Numbered from the stretch's first letter, positions 24,011 through 32,655 are shown. The stretch: 64,000 bases of DNA from Anaerobacillus isosaccharinicus (GCF_001866075.3 NZ_CP063356.1:3152164-3216163); one strand, 5' to 3'. Notes: a model not told the origin generated them from the letters alone. Translations and numbers: made by a program.

Positions 24011-25147
24011 ATGAAAGTAATTGTTGCCCCAGATTCGTTTAAAGGTTCAATCTCTTCAAAAGATTTATGTTCAGCAATAGCTTTAGGTATAAAAAATGTA
24101 TTCCCAGATGCTAATGTACTTGAAATTCCTATGGCAGATGGTGGAGAAGGTACAATGGAAAACTTAGTATATGCAACTGATGGAAAAGTACATTCTATTA
24201 AAGCAAATGATCCATTAGGTAGAGAAATAGAAGCCTCTTATGGTGTGTTAGGAGATGGCCAAACAGCAATAATTGAGATGGCTCAAGCTTCTGGATTACC
24301 TTCGCTAACTGAAGCTGAAAGAAATCCCTTAATTACTAGTAGCTTTGGAACAGGACAATTAATTCTAGATGCACTTGATAAAGGTTATAGAAGTTTTATT
24401 ATTGGACTTGGTGGGAGTGCTACAAATGACGGTGGGACTGGAATGTTAAAAGCTCTAGGTGTAAAGTTTCTTAACAATAAAAATGAAGAGCTTGAGGATA
24501 ACGTTGCATCGCTAAAGGAACTGTCATATATAGATTTAGCAAACATTGATGATCGTATTAAAGCTTCAAAATTTATTGTTGCTAGTGATGTTAGTAACCC
24601 ACTATGTGGTAAAAATGGAGCATCACATATTTTTGGCCCACAAAAAGGTGCAACGCCAGAAATGGTTCAATTACTAGATAGCTCTCTAAATAAATATGGT
24701 GAAATTATACATCAGCAGTTAGGGATTAATGTATTAGAAATCCCAGGGGCTGGAGCTGCCGGCGGAATGGGGGCTGCTTTGATTGCTTTTTTTAATGCAG
24801 AAGTAAACAGTGGTATTGACATAACAGTGAATGTAACCCAACTTCAAGAGTTAATTAAAGCCGCTGATATCGTAATTACAGGTGAAGGGAAATTTGATAG
24901 CCAGACATTATCGGGAAAGGTAATAGCCGGGGTGAGTAAAGTTGCAAATAGAGAGAAAGTTCCAGTCATTGTACTTTGTGGTACAAATGAGTTAAAAAGT
25001 TATGAAATGGATGAACTTGGTGTTGTATCTGCTTTTTCCTTAGTACCAGGACCATGTACACTTAACGATTCTGTTAGAAATGCACATCAATGGGTAATTG
25101 ACAGAACGGAACAAATTATGAGGATGTATAAACTGATAAACTCCTAA
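24011..25147 (+). CDS. garK: Glycerate 2-kinase (GarK/GlxK family)
   Basis: A 378-residue glycerate kinase of the bacterial type I family: it starts MKVIVAPDSFKGSISSKDLC and contains MADGGEGTMENLV, GLGGSATNDGGTGMLKALG, NPLCGKNGASHIFGPQKGA and ITGEGKFDSQTLSGKV. It phosphorylates D-glycerate, usually to 2-phosphoglycerate, which enters lower glycolysis. ATG 24011 follows AGGGAG and lies 5 bp past the RraA stop; a longer frame overlapping the RraA gene is rejected. Confidence 0.95.
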   Translation: MKVIVAPDSFKGSISSKDLCSAIALGIKNVFPDANVLEIPMADGGEGTMENLVYATDGKVHSIKANDPLGREIEASYGVLGDGQTAIIEMAQASGLPSLTEAERNPLITSSFGTGQLILDALDKGYRSFIIGLGGSATNDGGTGMLKALGVKFLNNKNEELEDNVASLKELSYIDLANIDDRIKASKFIVASDVSNPLCGKNGASHIFGPQKGATPEMVQLLDSSLNKYGEIIHQQLGINVLEIPGAGAAGGMGAALIAFFNAEVNSGIDITVNVTQLQELIKAADIVITGEGKFDSQTLSGKVIAGVSKVANREKVPVIVLCGTNELKSYEMDELGVVSAFSLVPGPCTLNDSVRNAHQWVIDRTEQIMRMYKLINS

Positions 25148-25210
25148 AAAAAAGACCTTGTTAGAGTTATTGCTAGACCTTTTAGGTTAAATTAAGGAGG
25201 AAAAACAAAC

Positions 25211-26185
25211 ATGAAAATCGTAGTACTTGATGGATATACTTTAAATCCAGGTGATTTATCTTGGGGAGACTTGGAGATATTAGGAGAATTAACTGTCTAT
25301 GAACGAACAACATTTAATGTTGGGGAACAAAATAAAGTTATTGAGAGAATTGCGGATGCAGAAGTTGTTTTTACTAATAAAACACCGATTACTAGAGAAA
25401 CTCTAAATCAACTAACTAACTTAAAATATATTGGTGTTTTAGCCACTGGTTATAATGTCGTAGATATTCAAGCTGCTAAAGAAAAGGGAATAGTTGTAAC
25501 TAATATTCCTACTTATGGAACAGATGCAGTTGCGCAAATGACCTTTGCTTTATTACTAGAAATGTGCCATCATGTTTGGGAACATAGTGAAGAAGTTAAA
25601 AAAGGAGAATGGACTAACAATCCTGATTGGTGTTTTTGGAAATATCCTTTAATCGAATTATCAGGGAAAAATATCGGGATTATAGGATTTGGAAAAATTG
25701 GTCAGGCTGTAGGCCGAGTTGCACAAGCCTTTGGTATGAATGTTTTAGCATTTGATGCATATAAAAATGAGGAACTTGAAAGTGATACTTTGAAATACGT
25801 AGAACTCGATGAACTACTTAATCAATCGGATGTGATAAGTTTACATTGCCCATTGTTTGAAAGTACAAAAGGAATCATCAACAGAAATACAATTGATAAA
25901 ATGAAAGAAGGAGTAATGTTAATAAACACTTCAAGAGGACCATTGATTGTAGAAGATGACTTGGCTGAAGCATTGAATAATGGAAAAGTTGGTGGAGCAG
26001 CATTAGATGTCGTTTCAACAGAACCAATTGAAAGTGATAATCCACTATTAGAAGCAAAAAATTGTATCATTACACCGCATATTTCTTGGGCACCTGTGGA
26101 GTCCAGGAAAAGATTATTGGATATTGCAGTTAATAATTTTGAGAAATATCTACAAGGTAATCTAGTGAATGTTGTAAATAAATAA
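25211..26185 (+). CDS. D-2-hydroxyacid dehydrogenase (glycerate/hydroxypyruvate reductase type)
   Basis: A 324-residue NAD-dependent enzyme. Rossmann motif GIIGFGKIGQAVGRVAQAFG near residue 155, catalytic Arg in INTSRGPLIVED, the Asp/Glu region ALDVVSTEPIESDNPLL, and catalytic His in ITPHISWAPVESRKR. The best family match is glycerate dehydrogenase, which interconverts hydroxypyruvate and D-glycerate and so supplies the kinase encoded just upstream. AAGGAGGAAAA precedes ATG 25211. It is the last gene of the module. Confidence 0.9.
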   Translation: MKIVVLDGYTLNPGDLSWGDLEILGELTVYERTTFNVGEQNKVIERIADAEVVFTNKTPITRETLNQLTNLKYIGVLATGYNVVDIQAAKEKGIVVTNIPTYGTDAVAQMTFALLLEMCHHVWEHSEEVKKGEWTNNPDWCFWKYPLIELSGKNIGIIGFGKIGQAVGRVAQAFGMNVLAFDAYKNEELESDTLKYVELDELLNQSDVISLHCPLFESTKGIINRNTIDKMKEGVMLINTSRGPLIVEDDLAEALNNGKVGGAALDVVSTEPIESDNPLLEAKNCIITPHISWAPVESRKRLLDIAVNNFEKYLQGNLVNVVNK

Positions 26186-26255
26186 TTATAAAAGTTTATT
26201 TACATCTAAATATACTTCATAAAAGCTGAAAAACAAATGTTATTAAAGTTGACCT

Positions 26256-26298
26256 GAAGAGACGTTGGTTTAAGTTTAATTAAAAGGAAATCCTTGCT
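26256..26298 (+). repeat. 43-bp direct repeat, right copy
   Basis: Identical to 14871-14913, again followed by a diverged terminator hairpin. Sequence before the repeat differs between the two copies. Confidence 0.85.
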
Positions 26299-26328
26299 GT
26301 CAGCCTTGGGCTGTGGTAAGGATTTTTT
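26288..26328 (+). terminator. Terminator after the catabolic module
   Basis: AAATCCTT (26288-26295) pairs with AAGGATTT (26318-26325), followed by Ts. It is the probable end of the RraA-garK-dehydrogenase unit. Confidence 0.7.
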
Positions 26329-26616
26329 GTAGTAGGTATCTAAGCAAAAATACGGAATTGATTAAGAGCACTTAAATTTAACTACGGTGGAACTTTCAAG
26401 CCTTATTTATGCTCTTATTGTTACTAATATCGTCAATTATAACAAACAGCATTTAAGTAGAAACTTTAAAAATGATTCCGAAATTGACATTTTCGTAGCC
26501 AAGATAATTTAAAGAGTAGGTATGAGATATGGTACAGAGAAAAAATGGCCACTATTCAAGTATAGAAAGATTAGATAAAAATAGCTAATAGCGACTTCTG
26601 GCTCCATAAGGACATC

Positions 26617-26715
26617 ATGGATGAAGATGATTTACAATGTGATGGATGTGGAGTTAAGTTAGAAAAACCAGGTACAATGTGTAAGAATTGTATAGTGAAA
26701 AATACAACCTATTAA
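26617..26715 (+). CDS. Possible zinc-knuckle micro-protein (32 aa) or fragment
   Basis: MDEDDLQCDGCGVKLEKPGT followed by a second CxxC (CKNC): two CxxC pairs 10 residues apart, a zinc-ribbon pattern. The ribosome binding site is weak (AAGGA close to the ATG), so this may be a remnant of a longer gene. Confidence 0.3.
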   Translation: MDEDDLQCDGCGVKLEKPGTMCKNCIVKNTTY

Positions 26716-26811
26716 TCTTAATGAATAATAAGAATCTATTATAAAACGTAAATGAGATTTGTAAAAAAATAAAATTGAAAAAGGATTCTGGATGCGAATA
26801 ATAGTGAATAG

Positions 26812-27015
26812 ATTAATAAATTTTGTGACATCAATTCCTTGGACCAATTTAATACTGACCTAGATAAGTGGCTATTGGAAAAGGGGTATGTGACATCGCA
26901 AGAACAATCTTTTATACTTCCTGATAAATTTAAATATCCAGTAGAAATTGGAAGTGGGTCCACAGTTTTTCACAGTAACTACTCGCCAATTGTACTTTCT
27001 CGGTCAACTTATTGA
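26812..27015 (+). pseudogene. Start-less gene fragment
   Basis: An open frame with protein-like composition (LDKWLLEKGYVTSQEQSFIL, then DKFKYPVEIGSGSTVFHSNY) bounded upstream by a stop and lacking any start with a ribosome binding site. The family is not recognised. Confidence 0.35.
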
Positions 27016-27406
27016 CGATACTTTTTAAGCCGAATTTGGGAAAGCTCATTACCAATCTTAACATTATTCGGTATGAATCCAAGTGCTGCCTGCATCAACC
27101 TTCGACACGAATGTTCCCAAAACATCCACTTCAAAGACCTCCATATAGAGAAAAAAATTGATGCTGCCCAGTAGACTAGATACTGCGCAGCATAAAATGG
27201 TCAATCAGAGATATTTAATACCTTGCTGCTAAGAAACTTTTTAGGATAAAACAATAGGTAATGCAGTTATCGCACTGCAACCATAAGCACACCATATCCG
27301 TGTGTTGTGTGCCTGCCAAGAAGAATGAGTGGAAAATTACAAATACCGAATAAATTTACCGTATTATGCTAAACCTAAAATGAGTAAGTTTTAGGAGGAG
27401 ATTTAT

Positions 27407-28417
27407 ATGCCAGAAAAATCAGCAATTACTTCATCTGAATTAGGTGTATTATGGCTTACATATCAGGAAAAGACAATGATATTACGAATATTAGAATACT
27501 TAATAGAGAAAGCCGATGATGAAAAAGCCAAGGAGATTATGACTAATTTATACGGGGAGATTGACAACTATGTTGGTAAAATCACAGAAACTTTACAAAA
27601 TGAAGGTGCTGTAATACCAGTTGGATTTACTGCTCAAGATGTTAACAAAGAGGTGCCAAAGTTATATGATAATGGTTTTGACATCATGTTTGTTCGCCTA
27701 CTGAAAGAAATTAGTATGGGGCTTCACTCATTGAATATAACTATGAGTTATAGAGAAGATATTGTACTGATTTTTAAAGATCTAACTGCCATTACTCAAA
27801 AGTATTACAACCTTTGCACACAATATTTACTTGAAAAGGGGTTGCTTGTTAAATCTCCTCATGTTTCAATGCCAAATTCAGTTGAATTTGTTAAAGATAC
27901 CAGTTACTTGGGTGGACTCGCCATTAATCCATTTAGCGAAAGACGTTCATTAAATACAGTGGAAGTTGCACAGATTCATCATTCAATTGAATCAAATGTC
28001 TCTGGGCTTCAAATGATTACAGGGTTTGCTCAATGTGCAAATGAAGGAGAAGTTAAAGACTACTTTAATGATGGAGCTGAACTTGCTAAAAGTATTGTAA
28101 AGGAATTAAGTGAAACCTTACTTCAAAGCGGTATTCAAGCTCCTCAAACAGCAGGTGGTAATGCAACCCGTTCAACATTAGCACCATTTTCTGATAAATT
28201 GATGATGTATTGTACAAGTCTTTTTTGCAGTTTTTCTATGGGCAGTGGCTCATTAGGTACCGCTTTTAGTTTACGAAATGATTTACCAGCTAAAATGACT
28301 ATTTTTATGAAAGATATATTTGAATATGCTCATAAAGGTGCAAAAATAATGATTAAAAATGGTTGGATGGAAGAACCGCCTCAAATGGAAGAGCGAAATC
28401 AAATGATTAAAAAGTAA
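27407..28417 (+). CDS. DUF3231 family protein
   Basis: A 336-residue protein with two tandem, related halves typical of DUF3231: LGVLWLTYQEKTMILRILEYL in the first and NTVEVAQIHHSIESNVSGLQMITGF in the second, each followed by ferritin-like helical segments, with LVKSPHVSMPNSVEFVKD between. DUF3231 proteins are common in spore-forming Bacillaceae and have no established biochemical role. AGGAGG precedes ATG 27407. It stands alone with its own terminator. Confidence 0.85.
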   Translation: MPEKSAITSSELGVLWLTYQEKTMILRILEYLIEKADDEKAKEIMTNLYGEIDNYVGKITETLQNEGAVIPVGFTAQDVNKEVPKLYDNGFDIMFVRLLKEISMGLHSLNITMSYREDIVLIFKDLTAITQKYYNLCTQYLLEKGLLVKSPHVSMPNSVEFVKDTSYLGGLAINPFSERRSLNTVEVAQIHHSIESNVSGLQMITGFAQCANEGEVKDYFNDGAELAKSIVKELSETLLQSGIQAPQTAGGNATRSTLAPFSDKLMMYCTSLFCSFSMGSGSLGTAFSLRNDLPAKMTIFMKDIFEYAHKGAKIMIKNGWMEEPPQMEERNQMIKK

Positions 28418-28427
28418 AGGCAAAAAT

Positions 28428-28458
28428 ACTTGTGATATCAATTTTTCACAAGTTTTTT
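28428..28458 (+). terminator. Terminator after the DUF3231 gene
   Basis: ACTTGTGA/TCACAAGT stem followed by TTTTTT. Confidence 0.8.
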
Positions 28459-29033
28459 ATCTGCTTTTTTATTAATGTAACGGGGACGTAACATAAAAAG
28501 CAGTTACGTTTTTTTCTAACAAAGCATGTTAACACACTAAGGGTGAATAAAAGGTCTCAATTAGTTATAACCTAAAAATTGTAAAACATTACTGAGTATA
28601 AAATGTGGCAAAAATAAATTGAATAATTTCAACTGCACTAATAGGGAACGTCGGTTTAAAGCACATGTAAGTACGCTTGGTACACACCCAACTTCATCTA
28701 AGAAACCCATATATAATTGCATGGTGGTCGGCTGCCTTTCCAGGTTTCGGTCATCTCCTTTTATCAAAATATCTCAGAGGGTAAGTTGATAGCTATATCT
28801 TTTACTTCGTAGTACAACCATACTGGTAATTACCAAACAAAAGAGACGATTACTTTCAAAGTGATCGTCTTTCGTATTTGACTCTTATTATGCAACAATT
28901 TTTAAATTCTTGGATCACTTTATCTATGTTGAGTAAAGGTGTTTAAGCAGATGTTGAGTTAATTAAAGAAATCTTCCGGCTCATAATCATTCATGTATAT
29001 ATTAAGAATAAAAATTAAAAGACTTATAACCTT
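28459..29033. other. Non-coding or decayed stretch
   Basis: No convincing gene. A short minus-strand frame (28561-28767) lacks a ribosome binding site at its start. A hairpin with a T-rich tail (AGACGAT/ATCGTCT, 28844-28870) is probably a terminator left from a lost gene. Confidence 0.4.
28844..28876 (+). terminator. Orphan terminator hairpin
   Basis: AGACGAT/ATCGTCT extended by TACTTT/AAGTG pairing, followed by TTTCG; no gene is recognised upstream. Confidence 0.5.
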
Positions 29034-29549
29034 TTACTTTATCAAATCCCAACCAGAATGTTGTTGCGATGATTCCTTGTTAATTTTCATGTTTACTGTT
29101 TTTATCTTTACAGATAGTGGGGAGCCAAAAATATACTTTAACAATTGATAAAGTTTAGAAATTTCTTCATGTTCCAGTTTCATTTCTTTTGCGGGCTTAT
29201 AAGAATTACCGTTATTATCATCAGACTCTAATATAATCAGGTCTCCTCTTGAAAAATTGCAAACAGTGGTCGGGTGGTTAGTGGCAATAACTTGTATGTT
29301 CTCATACTTAGTAAATTTAAATTCTTTAAGATCCTTTTTAAAAAAATCATCTTTATCGGCTTTTACTAAAAGTTTATAAAGTCGTTTCACACATTCTTCG
29401 CCGGTAAATGTAATAGAAATTGGGGGAGTCCGGTAATACTCTTCATTCATTGAGCGTTTAAATATAGTTAAATTAAATGCCGAATCAGATTCAACAAATG
29501 ACGCAACACATTTTGACTTATTCAACTGCATGGAAAAAACTCTGCTCAT
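29034..29549 (-). CDS. Protein of unknown function (171 aa)
   Basis: ATG 29549 is chosen because AAAAGGAG lies at good spacing before it; an upstream extension of 28 codons has no ribosome binding site. The product is soluble, Lys- and Ser-rich, with alternating hydrophobic beta-like strands (PPISITFTGEECVKRLYKLLV, ENIQVIATNHPTTVCNF) and no known motif. It lies inside the island in the otherwise decayed 3' half, so it may be recently acquired cargo. Confidence 0.55.
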   Translation of the reverse strand: MSRVFSMQLNKSKCVASFVESDSAFNLTIFKRSMNEEYYRTPPISITFTGEECVKRLYKLLVKADKDDFFKKDLKEFKFTKYENIQVIATNHPTTVCNFSRGDLIILESDDNNGNSYKPAKEMKLEHEEISKLYQLLKYIFGSPLSVKIKTVNMKINKESSQQHSGWDLIK

Positions 29550-30056
29550 ATGATAGCTCCTTTTCTTTTTTTGTAAATTATATGAGTGTAAAGAAATATT
29601 CATAACAAAATTACAGTACATATAACCTCGCAATGGGCTATTTCATAGTCTTTATTGACATCATAGCTACTATTAATATTATGTAAGTACTTTCTGCTGC
29701 ACATTACAACGATCCTATTCAATATAAAATCATATTTCACAATCGCGATTGCGGAAGCCTATAAGGCTAATTCCTCGATAGAAACACAGAAGATTAGGAC
29801 GTTTTTCAATTGGTAACCGTGTTCGTAGCAAGTGGTAAATTTCGTCACAACTACCGGTAAATAAAATGGCGTGGCTGAAATCACAAAGAAGCGCCCAGAG
29901 GTACCCTATTCAAATAACATAATCTAAGCAACCCTTCAGTGATATCATCCCAAGAAGAGTTACCTCGCTTTCCGTAGAACGCATAAGTGTCGTCGATAAT
30001 AACAGCTCTTTTTTAGTAGGAGTTCAAATTAATTTGATCTACTTCCAATTGATATA
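29550..30056. other. Intergenic stretch with pseudogene
   Basis: Holds the frameshifted minus-strand remnant described separately; nothing else is recognisable. Confidence 0.4.
29730..30015 (-). pseudogene. Frameshifted gene remnant, family not recognised
   Basis: Two protein-like segments in different frames join end to end: VIIDDTYAFYGKRGNSSWDD with ITEGLLRLCYLNRVPLG, then LLCDFSHAILFTGSCDEIYH with LLRTRLPIEKRPNLLCFYRG. A single frameshift near 29880 separates them, and the 5' end is cut off by a stop. Family unknown. Confidence 0.4.
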
Positions 30057-30078
30057 AGATCACACGTTCGTATATAAT
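30049..30078 (+). promoter_or_regulatory. Promoter of the YolD-like gene with LexA-box-like operator
   Basis: -35 TTGATA (30049-30054), an 18-bp spacer, and -10 TATAAT (30073-30078). Inside the spacer lies GATCACACGTTCG (30058-30070), one base from the Gram-positive LexA core GAACN4GTTC with the flanking G. Confidence 0.6.
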
Positions 30079-30108
30079 GATAAAGAAATAATAAAAGGAC
30101 GTGATTAA

Positions 30109-30441
30109 ATGACAATCCGTGATAGAGGAACAATGAAATGGACTGCAATAATGTTACCTGAACATGTAGCAATGCTTAGAGAGTATTATGCTGATCAGAA
30201 GAAAAAAGAAAAACCTGAATTAGACGAACAAGAAATAGAAGAAATAGAACGTATGATATTTGATGGAATGGAGGGGGATTTGAAATTAGTATTAATTTAC
30301 TGGAGTGACGGAAATTTTAAAACTCTTATAGGTAAGGTTGATTGTATTGATCAGATAAGTAAGAAGATAAAAGTAGTTGATGAATTTAATGATAAGTTTT
30401 ACTTGGATGTAGAAAATGTCGTATCTGTTCAGATTGGTTGA
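30109..30441 (+). CDS. YolD-like family protein
   Basis: A 110-residue YolD-like protein. The family signature is at the N terminus (RDRGTMKWTAIMLPEHVAMLREYY), followed by an acidic helix and a beta-rich Sm-like C-terminal part (GNFKTLIGKVDCIDQISKKIKVVD). YolD-like proteins are usually encoded next to Y-family DNA polymerases (UvrX/YqjW) under SOS control; no polymerase gene is present here. The possible LexA site in the promoter fits that link. The ribosome binding site is AAAGGACGTGA. It is the last island gene before attR. Confidence 0.8.
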   Translation: MTIRDRGTMKWTAIMLPEHVAMLREYYADQKKKEKPELDEQEIEEIERMIFDGMEGDLKLVLIYWSDGNFKTLIGKVDCIDQISKKIKVVDEFNDKFYLDVENVVSVQIG

Positions 30442-30784
30442 TGAGTATTAGTTAAAGTGTCTATCAACTTTTATTCAACATGATTAGATAAAATTAATGG
30501 TGGTAATAATTTTTCCACTAATTATAGTTGTACAGAATTTTATTTACATTTTTAGGGAACAGATCTACAGTCTAAATTTTATTGTCATTGAAAAAAATAA
30601 AAAATTACTGTTGAAAGTTAAGTTAAAATTCACAAACTAATGCTAATTTGCTAACATTTTGCAAACTAACTCTTTACAAAAGCCTGATATTTTTTGATTT
30701 ATTACATGTTGTGAATATGGTAAAAACATTGATATTAAGCGATTTTCTTCCATATTGATACTACTTGATACGTAGAGGTGTTCA
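30442..30784. other. AT-rich non-coding right end of the island
   Basis: No gene or strong hairpin seen between the YolD-like gene and attR. Confidence 0.4.
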
Positions 30785-30832
30785 TTGACAGGCAAGGGGT
30801 CGTTGGTTCAAGTCCAATACGGGTCACCATAC
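30785..30832 (+). repeat. attR: displaced 3' half of tRNA-Val
   Basis: 48 bp matching 9375-9422 at 47 positions. It starts in the anticodon loop, lacks the acceptor, D and 5' anticodon arms, and so is not a functional tRNA. It marks the right boundary of the island and is followed by the original tRNA terminator. Confidence 0.9.
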
Positions 30833-30844
30833 ATAAAATTGTTA

Positions 30845-30868
30845 AACCCCTTACAGTAGTAAGGGGTT
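30845..30868. repeat. 24-bp palindromic duplication, left copy (former tRNA terminator)
   Basis: Palindromic AACCCCTTAC...GTAAGGGGTT identical to 32578-32601. It flanks the IS1182-type element and would be its target duplication. In the right copy it is followed by TTTTTAT, a normal terminator. Confidence 0.85.
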
Positions 30869-32577
30869 CAGGCTGTTGAGAAAGTCTCAACAGCCTGTTT
30901 TCATGATTAAACTATGTAAATTTTTCCAGTAGCCGAGCGTTGCTTGGCTCTTCACAAACAAAAGGTGGCGTTTAGGAGATAACAAGAGCCGTGAGACAAT
31001 TTATATTGTCTCACGGCTCTCTCTTTTTATTTTATAAAACGGTCTAAAATCAATAATTATAACTGACTATTCAGATAAGTGTAGTATAATATTTGTATAG
31101 ACTAATTTGAGGTGATATTCATGCTAAAGCCTAGAAAAGAAAAACAAATTGAGTTTGAAATGGTAACCATTGATCAGCTAGTCCCTGAAGATCATGAACT
31201 AAGAATTATTGATAAATACATAGATTTCTCTTTTATCTACGATAAAGTAAAGGGTTACTATTGTGCAGATAATGGACGACCACCAATTGATCCTGTCATG
31301 CTATTTAAGATGATGTTTATTGGTTATTTATACGGAATTCGGTCGGAACGCAGATTAGAAAAAGAAATTCAAACCAATATGGCTTACCGATGGTTCCTTG
31401 GCCTTGGAATAACAGAACGTGTTCCTCATCATTCTACGATTAGTTTTAATCGACATAAACGGTTTGATGGGACCAGTGCTTTTCAGGATATCTTTGATGA
31501 AGTAGTAGAATTGGCGATGAAACATCGAATGGTTGGTGGCCGGGTTTTATTTACTGATTCCACACATTTAAAAGCGAACGCAAATAAAAAAAAGTTTGTG
31601 AAAAAAACTGTTCAATCCCCTACTAGAACTTATATAAAAGAGCTAGATGCAGCTATTGAAGAAAGCCGTCGTGAGCATGGAAAAAAGCCTTTAAAAGCTA
31701 GGGAGGAAGTGAGTGAAGAAAAAGAAATAAAAGAAAGTACAACAGACCCTGAGAGCGGGTATATGTACCGAGAGGGGAAACCTGAGGGATTTTTTTACCT
31801 TGATCACCGTACAACCGATATGAAATTTAACATCATCACGGATGTTCATGTAACTCCAGGAAATGTCCACGATTCACAACCTTATATTGAAAGATTAGAA
31901 CGTCAAATTGAGCGATTTGGTTTTAAAGTTGAAGCAGCTGCCACTGATTCTGGTTACTATACAGCATGGATTTGTAAGAAACTCGAAGAGATGAAAATTA
32001 TGGGTGTCATTGGTTATCGTCGTTTTCATCCAACACGAGGGCTATTTCCTAAGTGGAAATTCAAATTTGATAAAGAAACTGATACTTACGCATGTCCAAA
32101 TAACCAAAATTTATATTACAAGACTACCTCAAGAGAAGGGTATCAAGAATACCATTCCGATCCAAAGCAATGTAAGGACTGTCCGCTACTCTCGGAATGT
32201 ACAAGGAGCCGAAATCAGAAAAAGGTAGTGACTAGACATGTTTGGGAAGAAAGTAAAGAACTGATTAGAAAAAACCGTCTTTCTGATACAGGAAAGATGC
32301 TTTATAAAAAAAGAAAAGAAACAGTTGAGCGAAGCTTTGCGGATTCAAAAGAACTCCACGGGCTTCGCTACTGCCGGTTACGAGGCAGAGAACATGTTCA
32401 AGAGCAAGCGCTAATGACAGCAGCTGCTCAGAACATCAAAAAGATCGCAAACCACCTAGCCAAGATGGCATAGGTGGTTTGCGAACTGCTTTTTTTCTGT
32501 TTTTATAAAACCAACTATACAAAAATAAAGAAACCCAATGTAAAAATGAATTTTACATTGGGTTTCTCGACACTCTG
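30869..32577 (+). mobile_element. IS1182-family insertion sequence, complete, 1709 bp
   Basis: Terminal repeats start CAG: left CAGGCTGTTGAGAAAGTC, right (reverse complement) CAGAGTGTCGAGAAACCC, 13 of 18 matching. The flanks are the 24-bp palindrome. Strong internal hairpins sit at the left end (CAGGCTGTTGAGA/TCTCAACAGCCTG), before the promoter (AGAGCCGTGAGACAAT paired with its inverse, about 30987-31022) and near the right end (32530-32567, 17-bp stem). Insertion into terminator-like palindromes is a known habit of this family. Confidence 0.88.
31121..32473 (+). CDS. IS1182-family DDE transposase
   Basis: A 450-residue transposase. The N-terminal domain has [48 protein letters not shown] and FNRHKRF. 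The first catalytic Asp is in [16 protein letters not shown], the second in [14 protein letters not shown], and Glu in [21 protein letters not shown]. The Cys-rich insertion [10 protein letters not shown] is typical of the family. ATG 31121 follows GAGGTGAT. The frame is intact. Confidence 0.93.
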   Translation: MLKPRKEKQIEFEMVTIDQLVPEDHELRIIDKYIDFSFIYDKVKGYYCADNGRPPIDPVMLFKMMFIGYLYGIRSERRLEKEIQTNMAYRWFLGLGITERVPHHSTISFNRHKRFDGTSAFQDIFDEVVELAMKHRMVGGRVLFTDSTHLKANANKKKFVKKTVQSPTRTYIKELDAAIEESRREHGKKPLKAREEVSEEKEIKESTTDPESGYMYREGKPEGFFYLDHRTTDMKFNIITDVHVTPGNVHDSQPYIERLERQIERFGFKVEAAATDSGYYTAWICKKLEEMKIMGVIGYRRFHPTRGLFPKWKFKFDKETDTYACPNNQNLYYKTTSREGYQEYHSDPKQCKDCPLLSECTRSRNQKKVVTRHVWEESKELIRKNRLSDTGKMLYKKRKETVERSFADSKELHGLRYCRLRGREHVQEQALMTAAAQNIKKIANHLAKMA

Positions 32578-32601
32578 AACCCCTTACAGTAGTAAGGGGT
32601 T
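32578..32601. terminator. 24-bp palindromic duplication, right copy; former tRNA-Val terminator
   Basis: Same sequence as 30845-30868, here followed by a T run. Before island and IS insertion it would have stood about 12 bp downstream of tRNA-Val. Confidence 0.8.
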
Positions 32602-32622
32602 TTTATCATTGCAATAAAGAAA

Positions 32623-32655
32623 AAATGAGAAGTTTCTTGTAGATACTTCTCATTT
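32623..32655 (-). terminator. Terminator of the gerP operon
   Basis: AAATGAGAAGT/ACTTCTCATTT stem with a T-rich tail on the minus strand; it overlaps the gerPF stop codon. Confidence 0.75.

Larger units (their letters stand above)
26186..27406. other. Decayed region between catabolic module and DUF3231 gene
   Basis: Contains the right 43-bp repeat, a possible zinc-knuckle micro-ORF, a start-less fragment (26812-27015), and a minus-strand fragment (27009-27143, ...MQAALGFIPNNVKIGNELSQIRLKKYRQ) without a start. No complete ordinary gene is visible; it looks like gene debris in the island. Confidence 0.5.
9375..30832 (+). mobile_element. Integrated genomic island at tRNA-Val (about 21.4 kb)
   Basis: Bounded by the 48-bp att repeats, with a tyrosine integrase next to attL. 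Excision between the repeats would release about 21,410 bp. Cargo: an int-linked small gene, a TnsB/TnsC-like transposon, unknown genes, the LacI/TRAP/glycerate catabolic module, a DUF3231 gene, pseudogene debris and a YolD-like gene. No conjugation or phage structural genes are seen, so it is probably mobilisable in trans or decayed. Confidence 0.85.

Noticed and set aside
28561..28767. 68-aa minus-strand frame
   Set aside because: Start lacks a spaced ribosome binding site, composition is not protein-like and no family is recognised; treated as debris.
30785..30832. Second tRNA-Val gene
   Set aside because: Only the 3' half is present; the 5' acceptor strand, D arm and 5' anticodon stem are missing. 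It is an att remnant.
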